27,773 bases of DNA from assembly GCA_016293925.1 (NCBI GenBank), contig JAEDCX010000028.1, positions 1-27,773 of the forward strand, read 5' to 3'. The translations under genes were made by a program, and so were the position numbers. Under the pieces are notes generated by a model. That model was not told the DNA's origin. It did not search any database and worked only from the letters and a program-made list of their open reading frames with translations. Below, in pieces: positions 1 to 7,672 of this stretch. Source of the DNA: Lachnospiraceae bacterium (lineage in GTDB: Bacteria > Bacillota > Clostridia > Lachnospirales > Lachnospiraceae). Numbering within the stretch: the stretch's first letter is position 1; each line of letters opens with the position of its first letter.

Positions 1-18
1 ACGAATTCAATTACTCAT

Positions 19-63
19 AAAAATAGTCAAGTACGATTGACTAAATCATACTTGACCATTTTT
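19..63 (-). terminator. Intrinsic terminator of the membrane-protein gene
   Basis: An inverted repeat pairs positions 19-38 with 45-63 (arms related to AAAAATGGTCAAGTATGATT, two mismatches) around a loop of about six bases. Read on the minus strand the second arm ends in TATTTTT, as expected for a Rho-independent terminator about 70 bases after the stop codon at 133. The AT-rich arms could also work in the plus direction. Confidence 0.6.
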
Positions 64-132
64 CAGCAAGCCACGTCACAGCCCAAAATCCTTAAAATTG
101 GTATAATTCTGGCATAATTTTCTAATAGATGC

Positions 133-759
133 CTATCGAAAACGAAACAATGCGGAAGAAATCTTATTGGACGTTTGAATCATCGGCCCCGACAGCAATA
201 TCGTAACGCACGTACACACGCCAATCTTTCCGCCCAGCAGGAAACCAATAAAGACGATCACAATATCCGAAATAATTCTAACAATTCTAATGGAAAAATG
301 GTTTTTCTCCGCAATCGCGAACGTGACAGCCTCATAAGATCCTCGTCCCAGTTTTGCAGACGCATACATGCCGGTTCCCACCGCAAAAATCACGATTCCG
401 ATCACCATAACTCCAAAGTTAATATAAGCATTTGCCGGATATCTGTGCAATCCACCAAAAACATCAACAAAGAAGCTGTAAATAATCTGATACAAAAAAG
501 TTCCCACATGAATTTGCTTTCGATCATAGAAGAAGACAACAATGATCATAATTGCGGCAATCACACCGGATGACATACCAAGCGAAACAGAAAAGGTATG
601 CGCAACACCTTGCCACAGAACAGCAAGAGTAGCGCTTCCATAGCCGGCCCCTATCGCAAGCGTTATTCCATAGGCGGAAATAATTGCGCCTATTACAATA
701 ACTACAATTCTTATCATGAAGTTACTACGCGTTAATGATTTTTGTTCCACTGTTTCCAT
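133..759 (-). CDS. YczE/YitT-like integral membrane protein
   Basis: This 208-residue protein is almost entirely hydrophobic, with about five membrane segments (roughly residues 15-38, 45-75, 85-105, 112-132, 158-190) and short polar loops. The pattern, with a Gly-rich first helix, the KLGRGSYEA stretch near residue 138 and a C-terminal GGKIGVCT-type helix, resembles the YczE/YyaS/YitT group of bacterial membrane proteins, whose function is not known. The first ATG at 759 has only a weak AAAGAGA ribosome site and lies inside the 3' end of a carbamate kinase relic in another frame, so it was probably translationally coupled to that gene. A second possible start is the Met at 717. Because the upstream gene is broken, expression of this gene may be reduced. 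Confidence 0.65.
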   Translation of the reverse strand: METVEQKSLTRSNFMIRIVVIVIGAIISAYGITLAIGAGYGSATLAVLWQGVAHTFSVSLGMSSGVIAAIMIIVVFFYDRKQIHVGTFLYQIIYSFFVDVFGGLHRYPANAYINFGVMVIGIVIFAVGTGMYASAKLGRGSYEAVTFAIAEKNHFSIRIVRIISDIVIVFIGFLLGGKIGVCTCVTILLSGPMIQTSNKISSALFRFR

Positions 760-1317
760 TCACAATCTCTTTCAGCTTATCCAGAGTTCCAATTACAGCG
801 CTTCTATGCATGCTTCCTTCTACGAATCCTTTGGCAGCCAGAACTTTGGGAAGCATACTTCCCTTTGAGAACTGACCGGCCCTGGTATACCGCTCTATTT
901 CCTCACATGTAACACTTCCCAGATTCTGTTGGTTCTCTTTGCCATAATTGATTGCTACATATTCTACCGCAGTCAGCAGAATTTCAATTGCCTAATGACA
1001 TCAATTTCTTCGATTCGAAGAGGTTTCGGAGAAGCTATTACCCTTCTGTATCCTCGGTTGGAATCCTCCGCATACGGCACCCCTTCCTTTTCCTTTCTCT
1101 CCATAGCCTCCTCTTTAGATAAAAAGGACCTATTGGTTTCGTAGGTTCTGATGTCAGTACTTCTGCTTTATCTACGATTACCTGGGTAAGAACTGTCACA
1201 ATATCCGCTGTAATTCCCTGGGTTCTCAGCGAATTACCCAATTCCTTCTGAAGTGTATATCCTATCATTGCCTGGGTCATTGCTCCACACTCATCAATCG
1301 TGTTTTCTTTAATAATA
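725..1317 (-). pseudogene. arcC: Carbamate kinase relic with internal and N-terminal deletions
   Basis: Translated on the minus strand, about 1317-1110 gives ECGAMTQAMIGY, TQVIVDKAE and PTKPIGPFY, hallmark carbamate kinase stretches. A shift of frame near 1105-1115 continues with SKEEAMERKEKEG, RGYRRVIASPKP and IEEIDVIRQL. The next recognisable piece, about 990-725, reads ILLTAVEYVAINYGK, FSKGSMLPKV and a C-terminal KLKEIVNG ending at a TAG. The N-terminal ~80 residues and the central ~100 residues (ATP-site half) are missing, so the enzyme, which makes ATP from carbamoyl phosphate, cannot be active. The central junction lies near 997-1003. The gene sat directly upstream of the membrane protein at 133-759 and overlaps its start. 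Confidence 0.8.
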
Positions 1318-1345
1318 CCGTGTGCACAATGATTCTCTTCTCCCG

Positions 1346-1466
1346 TTGCCAGATCATTACCGGCAAGTGCCAGCCGTCGGTTGCGGATATATTCCGATAT
1401 GGTAAACCCGCAAAGCATGGCGAAACCCTTCTGAAAATAAAAGGAAGAGATATTCACATGATCCGC
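1346..1466 (-). pseudogene. Fragment of an AraC-family regulator (HTH region)
   Basis: About 38 residues encoded here read ISSFYFQKGFAMLCGF then ISEYIRNRRLALAGNDL, which matches the junction between the two helix-turn-helix motifs of AraC regulators of the GyrI-like type (typically SxxYFQRxFxxLxGxTxxEYIRxRRLxxA). Nothing before it resembles the first helices, and directly after it the frame runs into the carbamate kinase relic, so this is a remnant. The intact TIGR04076-type gene lies upstream at 1626-1979. Confidence 0.65.
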
Positions 1467-1625
1467 GCCGGTCCGGTCTCTCTCCGGCAGCCAACATAGG
1501 AGCGCAGCCTCTCTCGCTTCGCATATCCCCATGTTATCAGAGCGCGGAATCTTCTTCCCGACAATTCTTGTCATCATTTGTCCACACGGCCTATCGTCAG
1601 AACCGCCTACGCGAAGCAGTACTCT

Positions 1626-1979
1626 CTACTGCTCCTTCCAGAATTCGCCCTTATAGAAATTCTCATTCCCCAGCGGCGTTGCCGTCAACCGGAACATCAC
1701 GCACCCGTCCGGACACACGATATCCTTGACATATTGACTGCTGCCGCCGACGTTCTCCAGGTTTCCGCCACTTCTGACTGCTTCCATTATCGGGTAGAGC
1801 ATCATCATTGTTTTTGAACAGATTCCCTGTCCATCCCTGTTCACCGGGCATCCGTATGTACAGGTATATGTGTCGCCCACCTCTTCCCCGTTCCTGCAGT
1901 AGTGTTCCGTATGATCCCCCCGCAGGAAACCGGTAACCTCAATCTTGAATTCATACTCCTCATTATACCATTTCTTCAT
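1626..1979 (-). CDS. TIGR04076 family small cysteine-containing protein
   Basis: The 117-residue soluble protein has the layout of TIGR04076 proteins: an N-terminal KIEVTGF strand, a GEEVGDTYTC stretch, a central CSKTMMMLYPIMEAVRSGG helix and a C-terminal strand CPDGCVMFRLTA. Seven cysteines, including C(x)3C near residues 40-44 and C(x)3C near 89-93, suggest metal binding or redox behaviour, but no reaction is known for the family. The start is firm: AAGGAGGAGCGCA precedes the ATG at 1979. An extended -10 box is present upstream at 2062-2070. Downstream genes on the same strand are decayed. The family assignment is from motif memory, not a profile search. Confidence 0.7.
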   Translation of the reverse strand: MKKWYNEEYEFKIEVTGFLRGDHTEHYCRNGEEVGDTYTCTYGCPVNRDGQGICSKTMMMLYPIMEAVRSGGNLENVGGSSQYVKDIVCPDGCVMFRLTATPLGNENFYKGEFWKEQ

Positions 1980-2061
1980 TGCGCTCCTCCTTATGTCTGC
2001 CGTATCTCCCTGTCCCGGCAGATCATATCACCCCCAACACCCCATCTGTGTGTTGTATTCT

Positions 2062-2070
2062 AGTATAGCA
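2062..2070 (-). promoter_or_regulatory. Extended -10 promoter of the TIGR04076 gene
   Basis: On the minus strand the sequence reads TGCTATACT, an extended -10 box, which would place the transcription start near 2055 and give a leader of about 75 bases before the ATG at 1979. No convincing -35 box is present, which is common with extended -10 promoters. Confidence 0.4.
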
Positions 2071-2127
2071 TTTTTCATTGCCTTGGAAAAGAACATGTAC
2101 ATTTTCTATCATTCTTCCCGGCTTTCG

Positions 2128-2156
2128 TTGACACATTCTCTCATAAATGATACCAT
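2128..2156 (+). promoter_or_regulatory. Candidate promoter of the ABC exporter genes
   Basis: A perfect TTGACA at 2128-2133 is followed after 17 bases by TACCAT at 2151-2156 (4 of 6 to the consensus). The predicted start near 2163 lies only a few bases before the hairpin at 2170-2195. Confidence 0.4.
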
Positions 2157-2169
2157 CCGATATGTAGCT

Positions 2170-2195
2170 GCGGTGTCTCACGATACCGCTTTTTT
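2170..2195 (+). terminator. Hairpin plus T-run in the ABC exporter leader (attenuator or operator)
   Basis: GCGGTGTC at 2170-2177 pairs with GATACCGC at 2182-2189 (one G-U) over a four-base loop and is followed at once by six T. This is an intrinsic-terminator shape lying between the candidate promoter and the ATG at 2238. It could stop early transcripts (attenuation), shield the exporter from upstream transcription, or act in DNA as a repressor site. Confidence 0.5.
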
Positions 2196-2237
2196 CATAC
2201 CGGAGTTCTTATTCGACAACAAATGAGGGGGATACCA

Positions 2238-4088
2238 ATGGGTCAAAAAGAAAACAAGAAAGCAAAAGAGAAGCTGACGCTCAGACAGTCGTTCCGGAAT
2301 GACATCTATTCGATCCGGCTCGGTGCCGCCTACAGCCGGCGCGCCGTTATCTGCGCGCTGATTGTGGAGACGCTCGGATACTTCGAGTGGATATTCTTCG
2401 ACGGAATTTTTATGAAACAGGTCATCGGAGGTCTGGACGAGGGAAAGAGTTTCCGGCAGATCATGCTGTTCATCGGTCTGAGCGGACTGTTCTTTTTTCT
2501 GACAAACCTGTACTATAACTATGTCCAGAGCGTTGTGTTCCCGTTGGAACAGACCAGAATCTACGGCGGTGTCTATTCCAGACTCTACAACAAAGCCCGG
2601 AATGTGGAGCTGCGCTGCTATGAGGATTCTGATTTTTACAATCGATATACAATGGCCATCGACGGTGCCGACGAGAAAATCGTTCAGATCATCGAAGGCG
2701 TATGGGGCGTCATCATCGGAGCGATTGCTACCGCGGTCGTGTTCGTACTGATGTTCCGGATTGACAGATTCGCCGTTCTGTTCATCATCTCACCATTGAT
2801 CGGCAACTTCCTGTTCGGTAATCTGCAGAATAAAAAAGAATTCCAACGCTACACCAAACAGGCTCCCAATGAGAAGGTCATTAACTATGTAAGCCGTATG
2901 ATGTATCTTCCGGATGGTGCAAAAGAGATCCGGCTGTCCAACATCTTCCGGCTGATGAAGTTACAGTTCCATGACGCCACCCGGGACAATGTAAAGATTG
3001 CGAAACGATATGCCTTTCCGATTGCAGTGCTGAACTTCTTTCGGATCAACTTTACCTTTACCATCATCTTTGAGGGAGTTCTCTTCTATGCCATCTACCG
3101 TAACCTGGTCACCGAGAGCATCTCTCTTGCAGAACTTACGATCATGACAAGTCTTATGGTTGCCTGCACGTGGATTCTCATCCGATTGTTTGAGAACATC
3201 ATGAAATTAATCAAGAACGGGCTGTTCATCAATAACCTGCGGGGCTTTCTCGAATATGAAGAGACCATCTCGGAATCCCAGGACGGCGTTATGCCGGATT
3301 CCGATTTCGAATCCCTGGAATTCCGGCATGTCACTTTCGCCTATAAGGAGAAAGAGGACGCAACCATCCGGGATCTGTCCTTCCGGATCTGCCGGAACGA
3401 GGTCGTAGCTCTTGTCGGACATAACGGGGCCGGAAAAACAACCATCATCAAACTGCTGTTACGGCTCTATGATCCGGACTCCGGCGAGATCCTGTACAAC
3501 GGCAGGAACATCAAAGAATATAATCTTCACGCCTATCGGGAGATGTTTGCCACCACCTTCCAGGATTTCAGAATCTTCGGGCTGACTGTCCGGGAGAATG
3601 TCCTCATGGGGCGACACTACGACAATGAGGATTTCGTCGTAACGTCATCCTTGCAGAAGGCGGGTGTCTATGACAAAATCATGACGCTTCCCAATGGTAT
3701 TGATACGGTCATGACCCGGGAGTTCGACGAAAACGGAGCCGTTCTCTCCGGCGGTGAGAGCCAGAAAATTGCCGTGGCACGCACCTTTGCAAAGAATGCA
3801 CCGCTCAAGATATTCGACGAACCGTCCAGTGCACTGGATCCGATCGCCGAGTATGAATTGTTTGAGAACATCATGAAAGAAGGTCAGGATCACACCATGA
3901 TGTTCATTTCCCACAGATTATCCTCTGTCAAGAATTGTGATAGGGTATATATGCTCGAAAAGGGCCGGCTGATGGAAGAAGGTACCCACGAAGAGCTTAT
4001 GAAACAAAACGGAAGCTACGCACAGATGTACACCCGCCAGGCGATGAATTACCTGGCCATTGAACAGGAAGAGGAGGTGGTTTCATGA
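2238..4088 (+). CDS. Half-ABC exporter, ATP-binding/permease subunit 1
   Basis: A 616-residue half-transporter with an N-terminal transmembrane domain (helices in roughly residues 35-330) and a C-terminal nucleotide-binding domain. Walker A GHNGAGKTT is at about 394-402, the Q-loop lies in FQDFRIFG, the signature LSGGESQK is at 503-510, Walker B LKIFDE at 523-528, and the H-loop SHR at about 558-560. All catalytic residues are present, so the site looks competent. The start is the ATG at 2238, seven bases after GAGGGGG, rather than the ATG at 2223 that overlaps this ribosome site. Its stop overlaps the start of the next gene by four bases, pointing to a heterodimeric exporter. The substrate cannot be read from sequence; relatives export peptides, lipids or drugs. 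Confidence 0.9.
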   Translation: MGQKENKKAKEKLTLRQSFRNDIYSIRLGAAYSRRAVICALIVETLGYFEWIFFDGIFMKQVIGGLDEGKSFRQIMLFIGLSGLFFFLTNLYYNYVQSVVFPLEQTRIYGGVYSRLYNKARNVELRCYEDSDFYNRYTMAIDGADEKIVQIIEGVWGVIIGAIATAVVFVLMFRIDRFAVLFIISPLIGNFLFGNLQNKKEFQRYTKQAPNEKVINYVSRMMYLPDGAKEIRLSNIFRLMKLQFHDATRDNVKIAKRYAFPIAVLNFFRINFTFTIIFEGVLFYAIYRNLVTESISLAELTIMTSLMVACTWILIRLFENIMKLIKNGLFINNLRGFLEYEETISESQDGVMPDSDFESLEFRHVTFAYKEKEDATIRDLSFRICRNEVVALVGHNGAGKTTIIKLLLRLYDPDSGEILYNGRNIKEYNLHAYREMFATTFQDFRIFGLTVRENVLMGRHYDNEDFVVTSSLQKAGVYDKIMTLPNGIDTVMTREFDENGAVLSGGESQKIAVARTFAKNAPLKIFDEPSSALDPIAEYELFENIMKEGQDHTMMFISHRLSSVKNCDRVYMLEKGRLMEEGTHEELMKQNGSYAQMYTRQAMNYLAIEQEEEVVS

Positions 4089-5914
4089 GTCGCAGTACAA
4101 CAGAAAGAGCCAAAACGAAGCAGCCGTTCCGGGTTGTTCTGAAGAATAATCTTTTTATGACGAAGCTTGTATTCAAAGCATCCCCTTCGCTGATCATTTT
4201 CTCCGCCGCGGATGCGGTCAGAAATCAGGTATCCATCTTCTTTGAGCATACCGTATTGATCGGTCTTGTTCTGGAGGCGGCAGAATACCATTATCCTTTC
4301 AGCAGAATTGCAACAACGATACTGATTTTCACGGCATGTATCGTACTGGGCATGATATTCACCGTGTACGCCGGGGATTACATAGACAAGGTGAAACGCC
4401 CCCTGGTCAGAGAAAAGGTCAGAATGCTGCTCTATGAACAGGCCAGACGTCTTGATCTGGCATGCTACGATAACCCGGAATTCTACAACGAACAGGTATT
4501 GGCCCTCTCGGAGATCGACAAACAGATTGACCGGGTGATCACGTTTATCAACAACACGCTGTCCGGGCTGGCAACCTTCCTGCTCACCGGAGCATATTTT
4601 CTCTCCAAGGATATGTTCTCCATAGTGTTTGCACTTGCCTCCTTTGTGCTCTCCTTGGTATTCGGCCTGCTTTACAACCGGCTTACCTACCTGATCCGCA
4701 TTGAACGAAACCCGAATGAGCGGAAACGGGCTTACGTGAACCGTGTATTCTACCTGAACGATTATGCCAAAGAGATTCGGCTGAATCCCGGTGTTTCCGA
4801 TGTGCTCATGGATCAATTCCGGGAAGCAAACGAGGAAGTCTACAAGACGGAAAAGAAATACGCCGGCAGGAAGTTTATTCTCGGCTTTCTGCGGGATCAT
4901 GTTTCTAATAACATGTTCAGTGATGTGTTCTATGTTTCCTACCTGGTATTTCGGGCGGCGGTACAGAACGCATTCGGCTTCAGTACCGTTGCAATTCTCT
5001 ATAACTCTTTCGGACGCCTGAAAAGGGGGATGCGTATCTTCACAGAAACCTATCCTTATGCCTGTGAGACGAGCCTCTATGTCCAGAAAATTCGTAATTT
5101 CCTGGAGTACGAGCCCAAGATCAGAAGCACCGAGAACCTGCCGGTGCCAGTGGGTGCGAAGGATATCGATGTCAGAAAGATCTCTTTTGCCTATAAAGAG
5201 GACAGCGACATGCTGCTGCAAGACATCTCACTCCACATCACTCCGGGTGAGAAAATCGCTCTTGTGGGATATAACGGTGCCGGAAAGACAACCCTTGTGA
5301 AACTGCTCATGAGACTCTATGATGTGAACCATGGAGAGATTCTGGCTGACGGAACGGATATCCGCAAATACAACCTGACGGAATACAGACGTTCCATCGG
5401 TACAGTCTTCCAGGATTTCCAGATTTTCGCCGGAAGTGTCAAAGAAAATGTACTGCTGGATGTTGCAGAAGGAGTGGAGGACAAGCCGATTCTGGATGCC
5501 CTCCGGGAAAGTGGTCTTCTGGATCGTGTCCGGAAACTGTCCGGCGGTCTCATGACCCCTCTTACCACAGAATTCAGCCGGGACGGAGTCAATCTGTCCG
5601 GTGGTGAGAGTCAGAAGCTTGCCATCGCCAGAGTATTCTATCAACAGGCCGGTCTGATGATCCTCGATGAACCATCCAGCGCGCTGGACCCCATTGCTGA
5701 ATACCAGCTCAATCATGCCATGCTTTCAGCAACCAAGGACAAAACCGTGATTTTCATCTCCCACCGTCTGTCCACCACAAGACTCGCAGACCGAATCATC
5801 ATGTTGGAAAACGGACAGATCGTGGAGCAGGGAACCCATGATGAGCTTCTCGCCAAAGATGGCAAATATGCTCAGATGTGGCATGTACAGGCAGGTGCAT
5901 ATATTACTGCATAG
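4085..5914 (+). CDS. Half-ABC exporter, ATP-binding/permease subunit 2
   Basis: The 609-residue partner of the preceding gene has the same architecture: transmembrane domain about 25-330, then an ATPase domain with Walker A GYNGAGKTT (395-403), signature LSGGESQK (504-511), Walker B LMILDE (524-529) and an H-loop SHR. Both halves share a motif of the type CYxDxxFYN near residue 130, showing that they are paralogues. The start ATG overlaps the upstream stop as ATGA and has its own GAGGAGGTGG ribosome site, so the two products should be made in equal amount. Both ATP sites look canonical, unlike many heterodimeric exporters where one site is degenerate. The gene ends only 13 bases from the convergent chemotaxis gene, with no clear terminator between them. 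Confidence 0.9.
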   Translation: MSRSTTERAKTKQPFRVVLKNNLFMTKLVFKASPSLIIFSAADAVRNQVSIFFEHTVLIGLVLEAAEYHYPFSRIATTILIFTACIVLGMIFTVYAGDYIDKVKRPLVREKVRMLLYEQARRLDLACYDNPEFYNEQVLALSEIDKQIDRVITFINNTLSGLATFLLTGAYFLSKDMFSIVFALASFVLSLVFGLLYNRLTYLIRIERNPNERKRAYVNRVFYLNDYAKEIRLNPGVSDVLMDQFREANEEVYKTEKKYAGRKFILGFLRDHVSNNMFSDVFYVSYLVFRAAVQNAFGFSTVAILYNSFGRLKRGMRIFTETYPYACETSLYVQKIRNFLEYEPKIRSTENLPVPVGAKDIDVRKISFAYKEDSDMLLQDISLHITPGEKIALVGYNGAGKTTLVKLLMRLYDVNHGEILADGTDIRKYNLTEYRRSIGTVFQDFQIFAGSVKENVLLDVAEGVEDKPILDALRESGLLDRVRKLSGGLMTPLTTEFSRDGVNLSGGESQKLAIARVFYQQAGLMILDEPSSALDPIAEYQLNHAMLSATKDKTVIFISHRLSTTRLADRIIMLENGQIVEQGTHDELLAKDGKYAQMWHVQAGAYITA

Positions 5915-5927
5915 CACGGTGGTTCCC

Positions 5928-7419
5928 TTATGAATTGGAAGATGTCTCTGACAGGACTCTTGCATTCTCATCCAGCGATGCAACCAGGTTGCCTACCGTT
6001 TTCACAATCTCCTGATTTCTCCGACTGCTCTCATAAGTATAATTCGCATGGGCGGAGACTTCTTCGGAGATTGCGGAAATGGTGGTCACCGAATCCACAA
6101 TTACACCGTTTGCACCTGCAAGCTTCGTGACGCTCAATCCCAGAACTTCAGACTGTTTGCTGATCTCCCTAATACTGGTTACAATGGTAGCAAACGTTTC
6201 GTCGGTGCGTTTGACAGAGGTCACCTGACGGTTGTTATCTTCCAGCATCTGATCCACAGCAACAATCATGTTTTCAAGTTTTCTGTTAATGTCACTGATC
6301 AGGTTTCCGATGTTATTCGTTGCATCGGATGTCTGACCAGCAAGGTTGGAAATCTCTGTGGCAACCACTGCAAAGCCACGTCCTGCCTCTCCTGCTCTTG
6401 CCGCCTCAATCGATGCATTCAGCGCAAGAAGTGCGGTCTGGTCAGCTACCATGTTAATCAGTTCAGTTATCTCATTCATCTGTGCAATGGAATCCCGGAA
6501 TGCTTCCAGAACAGTGGATACCTGATGGCTTGTGTGAATTGCCGCACCACTCAATTCCGTCATTTCTCTCATGCATTTCTGACCGGCGTCCACCGCTTCC
6601 GTTGCCGTTGTAATGTGTTGCACAATGATATCCGATGCATTCTCCACTTCAGAGGCACGACTTTGAATCTCTTCCGTCTGCAGTTTCCGCAGCTCCGGAC
6701 TGCACCTCAGCCATGGCGGAAAGTGTGCTTTCCACCGAATCGCTCAATTCATTCATCTGACCGACAACGCGTTCAATATTCCCCGTCATATTTCCGGATA
6801 TGGTCAATATTCTATCCAACATTTCGGTTGTTTTATCTTTTTCAAGGGTAAGTCTCGCCCCGTTTATTGCCTGGTATTTCAGTGAAGCCGAGATTGTCAT
6901 GACAATATAGATAACGATCAGCGCGGAAACAAATACCTGAATCTCATACAACGGCAGTTTCTCTGCCACAAACTGACCGCCTGCCACTTTTCTGATCACA
7001 TCTGCAACATTCAGCACCGCAACTCCGATTCCTGCCACCAGGGTACAGCGTCTGTCCAGATAAATCGTCACGATGATCAGCATCGGAAATGCATAGGTGA
7101 ATACCAGATCATTCGCCCCCGTAAACAACACGAAAGTGTACAGCATCGCAAACCCGACGGTCACCACATGCTTTACAGCCGCATGATCTTTACGGATTCC
7201 GTAGAAACCCCAGCCCAATACGAAAGGTACAATGGCAAGCAGAACAACGCCTCCCACATAGAGCCATCCTCTGTTTCCTTTCACACCTTCCAGCAGATAG
7301 GCAGCTGACAAAATGCAGTCCAGAATAGTCAGTGCGATCAGTGTCATTCTGTTTGCAAGTGCATTCTGCGAAACGTTGGTAAGCGCAATCAATTCCTGTC
7401 TGGAAGATTCTGTATTCAT
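5928..7419 (-). pseudogene. Methyl-accepting chemotaxis protein split by a +1 frameshift
   Basis: The N-terminal part (7419 to about 6680) encodes six hydrophobic helices (roughly residues 20-190) with no large extracellular sensor domain. The second part (about 6680 to 5928) encodes the cytoplasmic signalling coiled coil with the hairpin-tip hallmark QTALLALNASIEAARAGE followed by GRGFAVVA. The frame changes near 6676-6690, where AAETA runs out to a stop while EEIQSR continues in the next frame. Removing one base gives a continuous 496-residue protein. The start is the ATG at 7419, seven bases after AAGGAGG. If the shift is real, the receptor loses its CheA/CheW-binding region; if it is a sequencing error, this is an intact chemoreceptor. 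No homopolymer lies at the site. The neighbouring xylan genes suggest, without proof, a sugar-related sensor. Confidence 0.85.
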
Positions 7420-7486
7420 AGGTATTCCTCCTTGTAGCATATCCTTCTGAGTGTCAGTTTCCACAATATAGTCCTAATTACTGTTT

Positions 7487-7515
7487 ATTGTATCGCAGTC
7501 TGACAGATTCAGCAA
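7487..7515 (-). promoter_or_regulatory. Candidate promoter of the chemotaxis gene
   Basis: On the minus strand TTGCTG (7515-7510) is separated by 17 bases from TACAAT (7492-7487). The predicted start near 7480 gives a leader of about 60 bases before the ATG at 7419. Confidence 0.4.
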
Positions 7516-7599
7516 TCCGTACGTCTGTTGCTGCCCATACCATATGTCTGTCTCCGCTCATGCCACGTCATGGATTATCGACAGTCGAATCCGATAACG

Positions 7600-7632
7600 A
7601 AAAAGAGAAGCAGAACCTGCGTCCTGCTTCTC
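7600..7632 (-). terminator. Intrinsic terminator after the first GH43 gene
   Basis: GAGAAGCAG (7605-7613) and CTGCTTCTC (7624-7632) form a perfect nine-base stem over a ten-base loop. On the minus strand the stem is followed by five T. It lies about 40 bases after the GH43 stop codon at 7673. Confidence 0.85.
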
Positions 7633-7672
7633 CATCTACTCTCTTGATCTGCCCTTCGGCAATGTACCGTTA

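Noticed and set aside
4049..5221. Long minus-strand open frame (390 codons) opposite the second ABC exporter gene
   Set aside because: It lies entirely antisense to a gene with complete ABC motifs, has no recognisable domain and no ribosome site.
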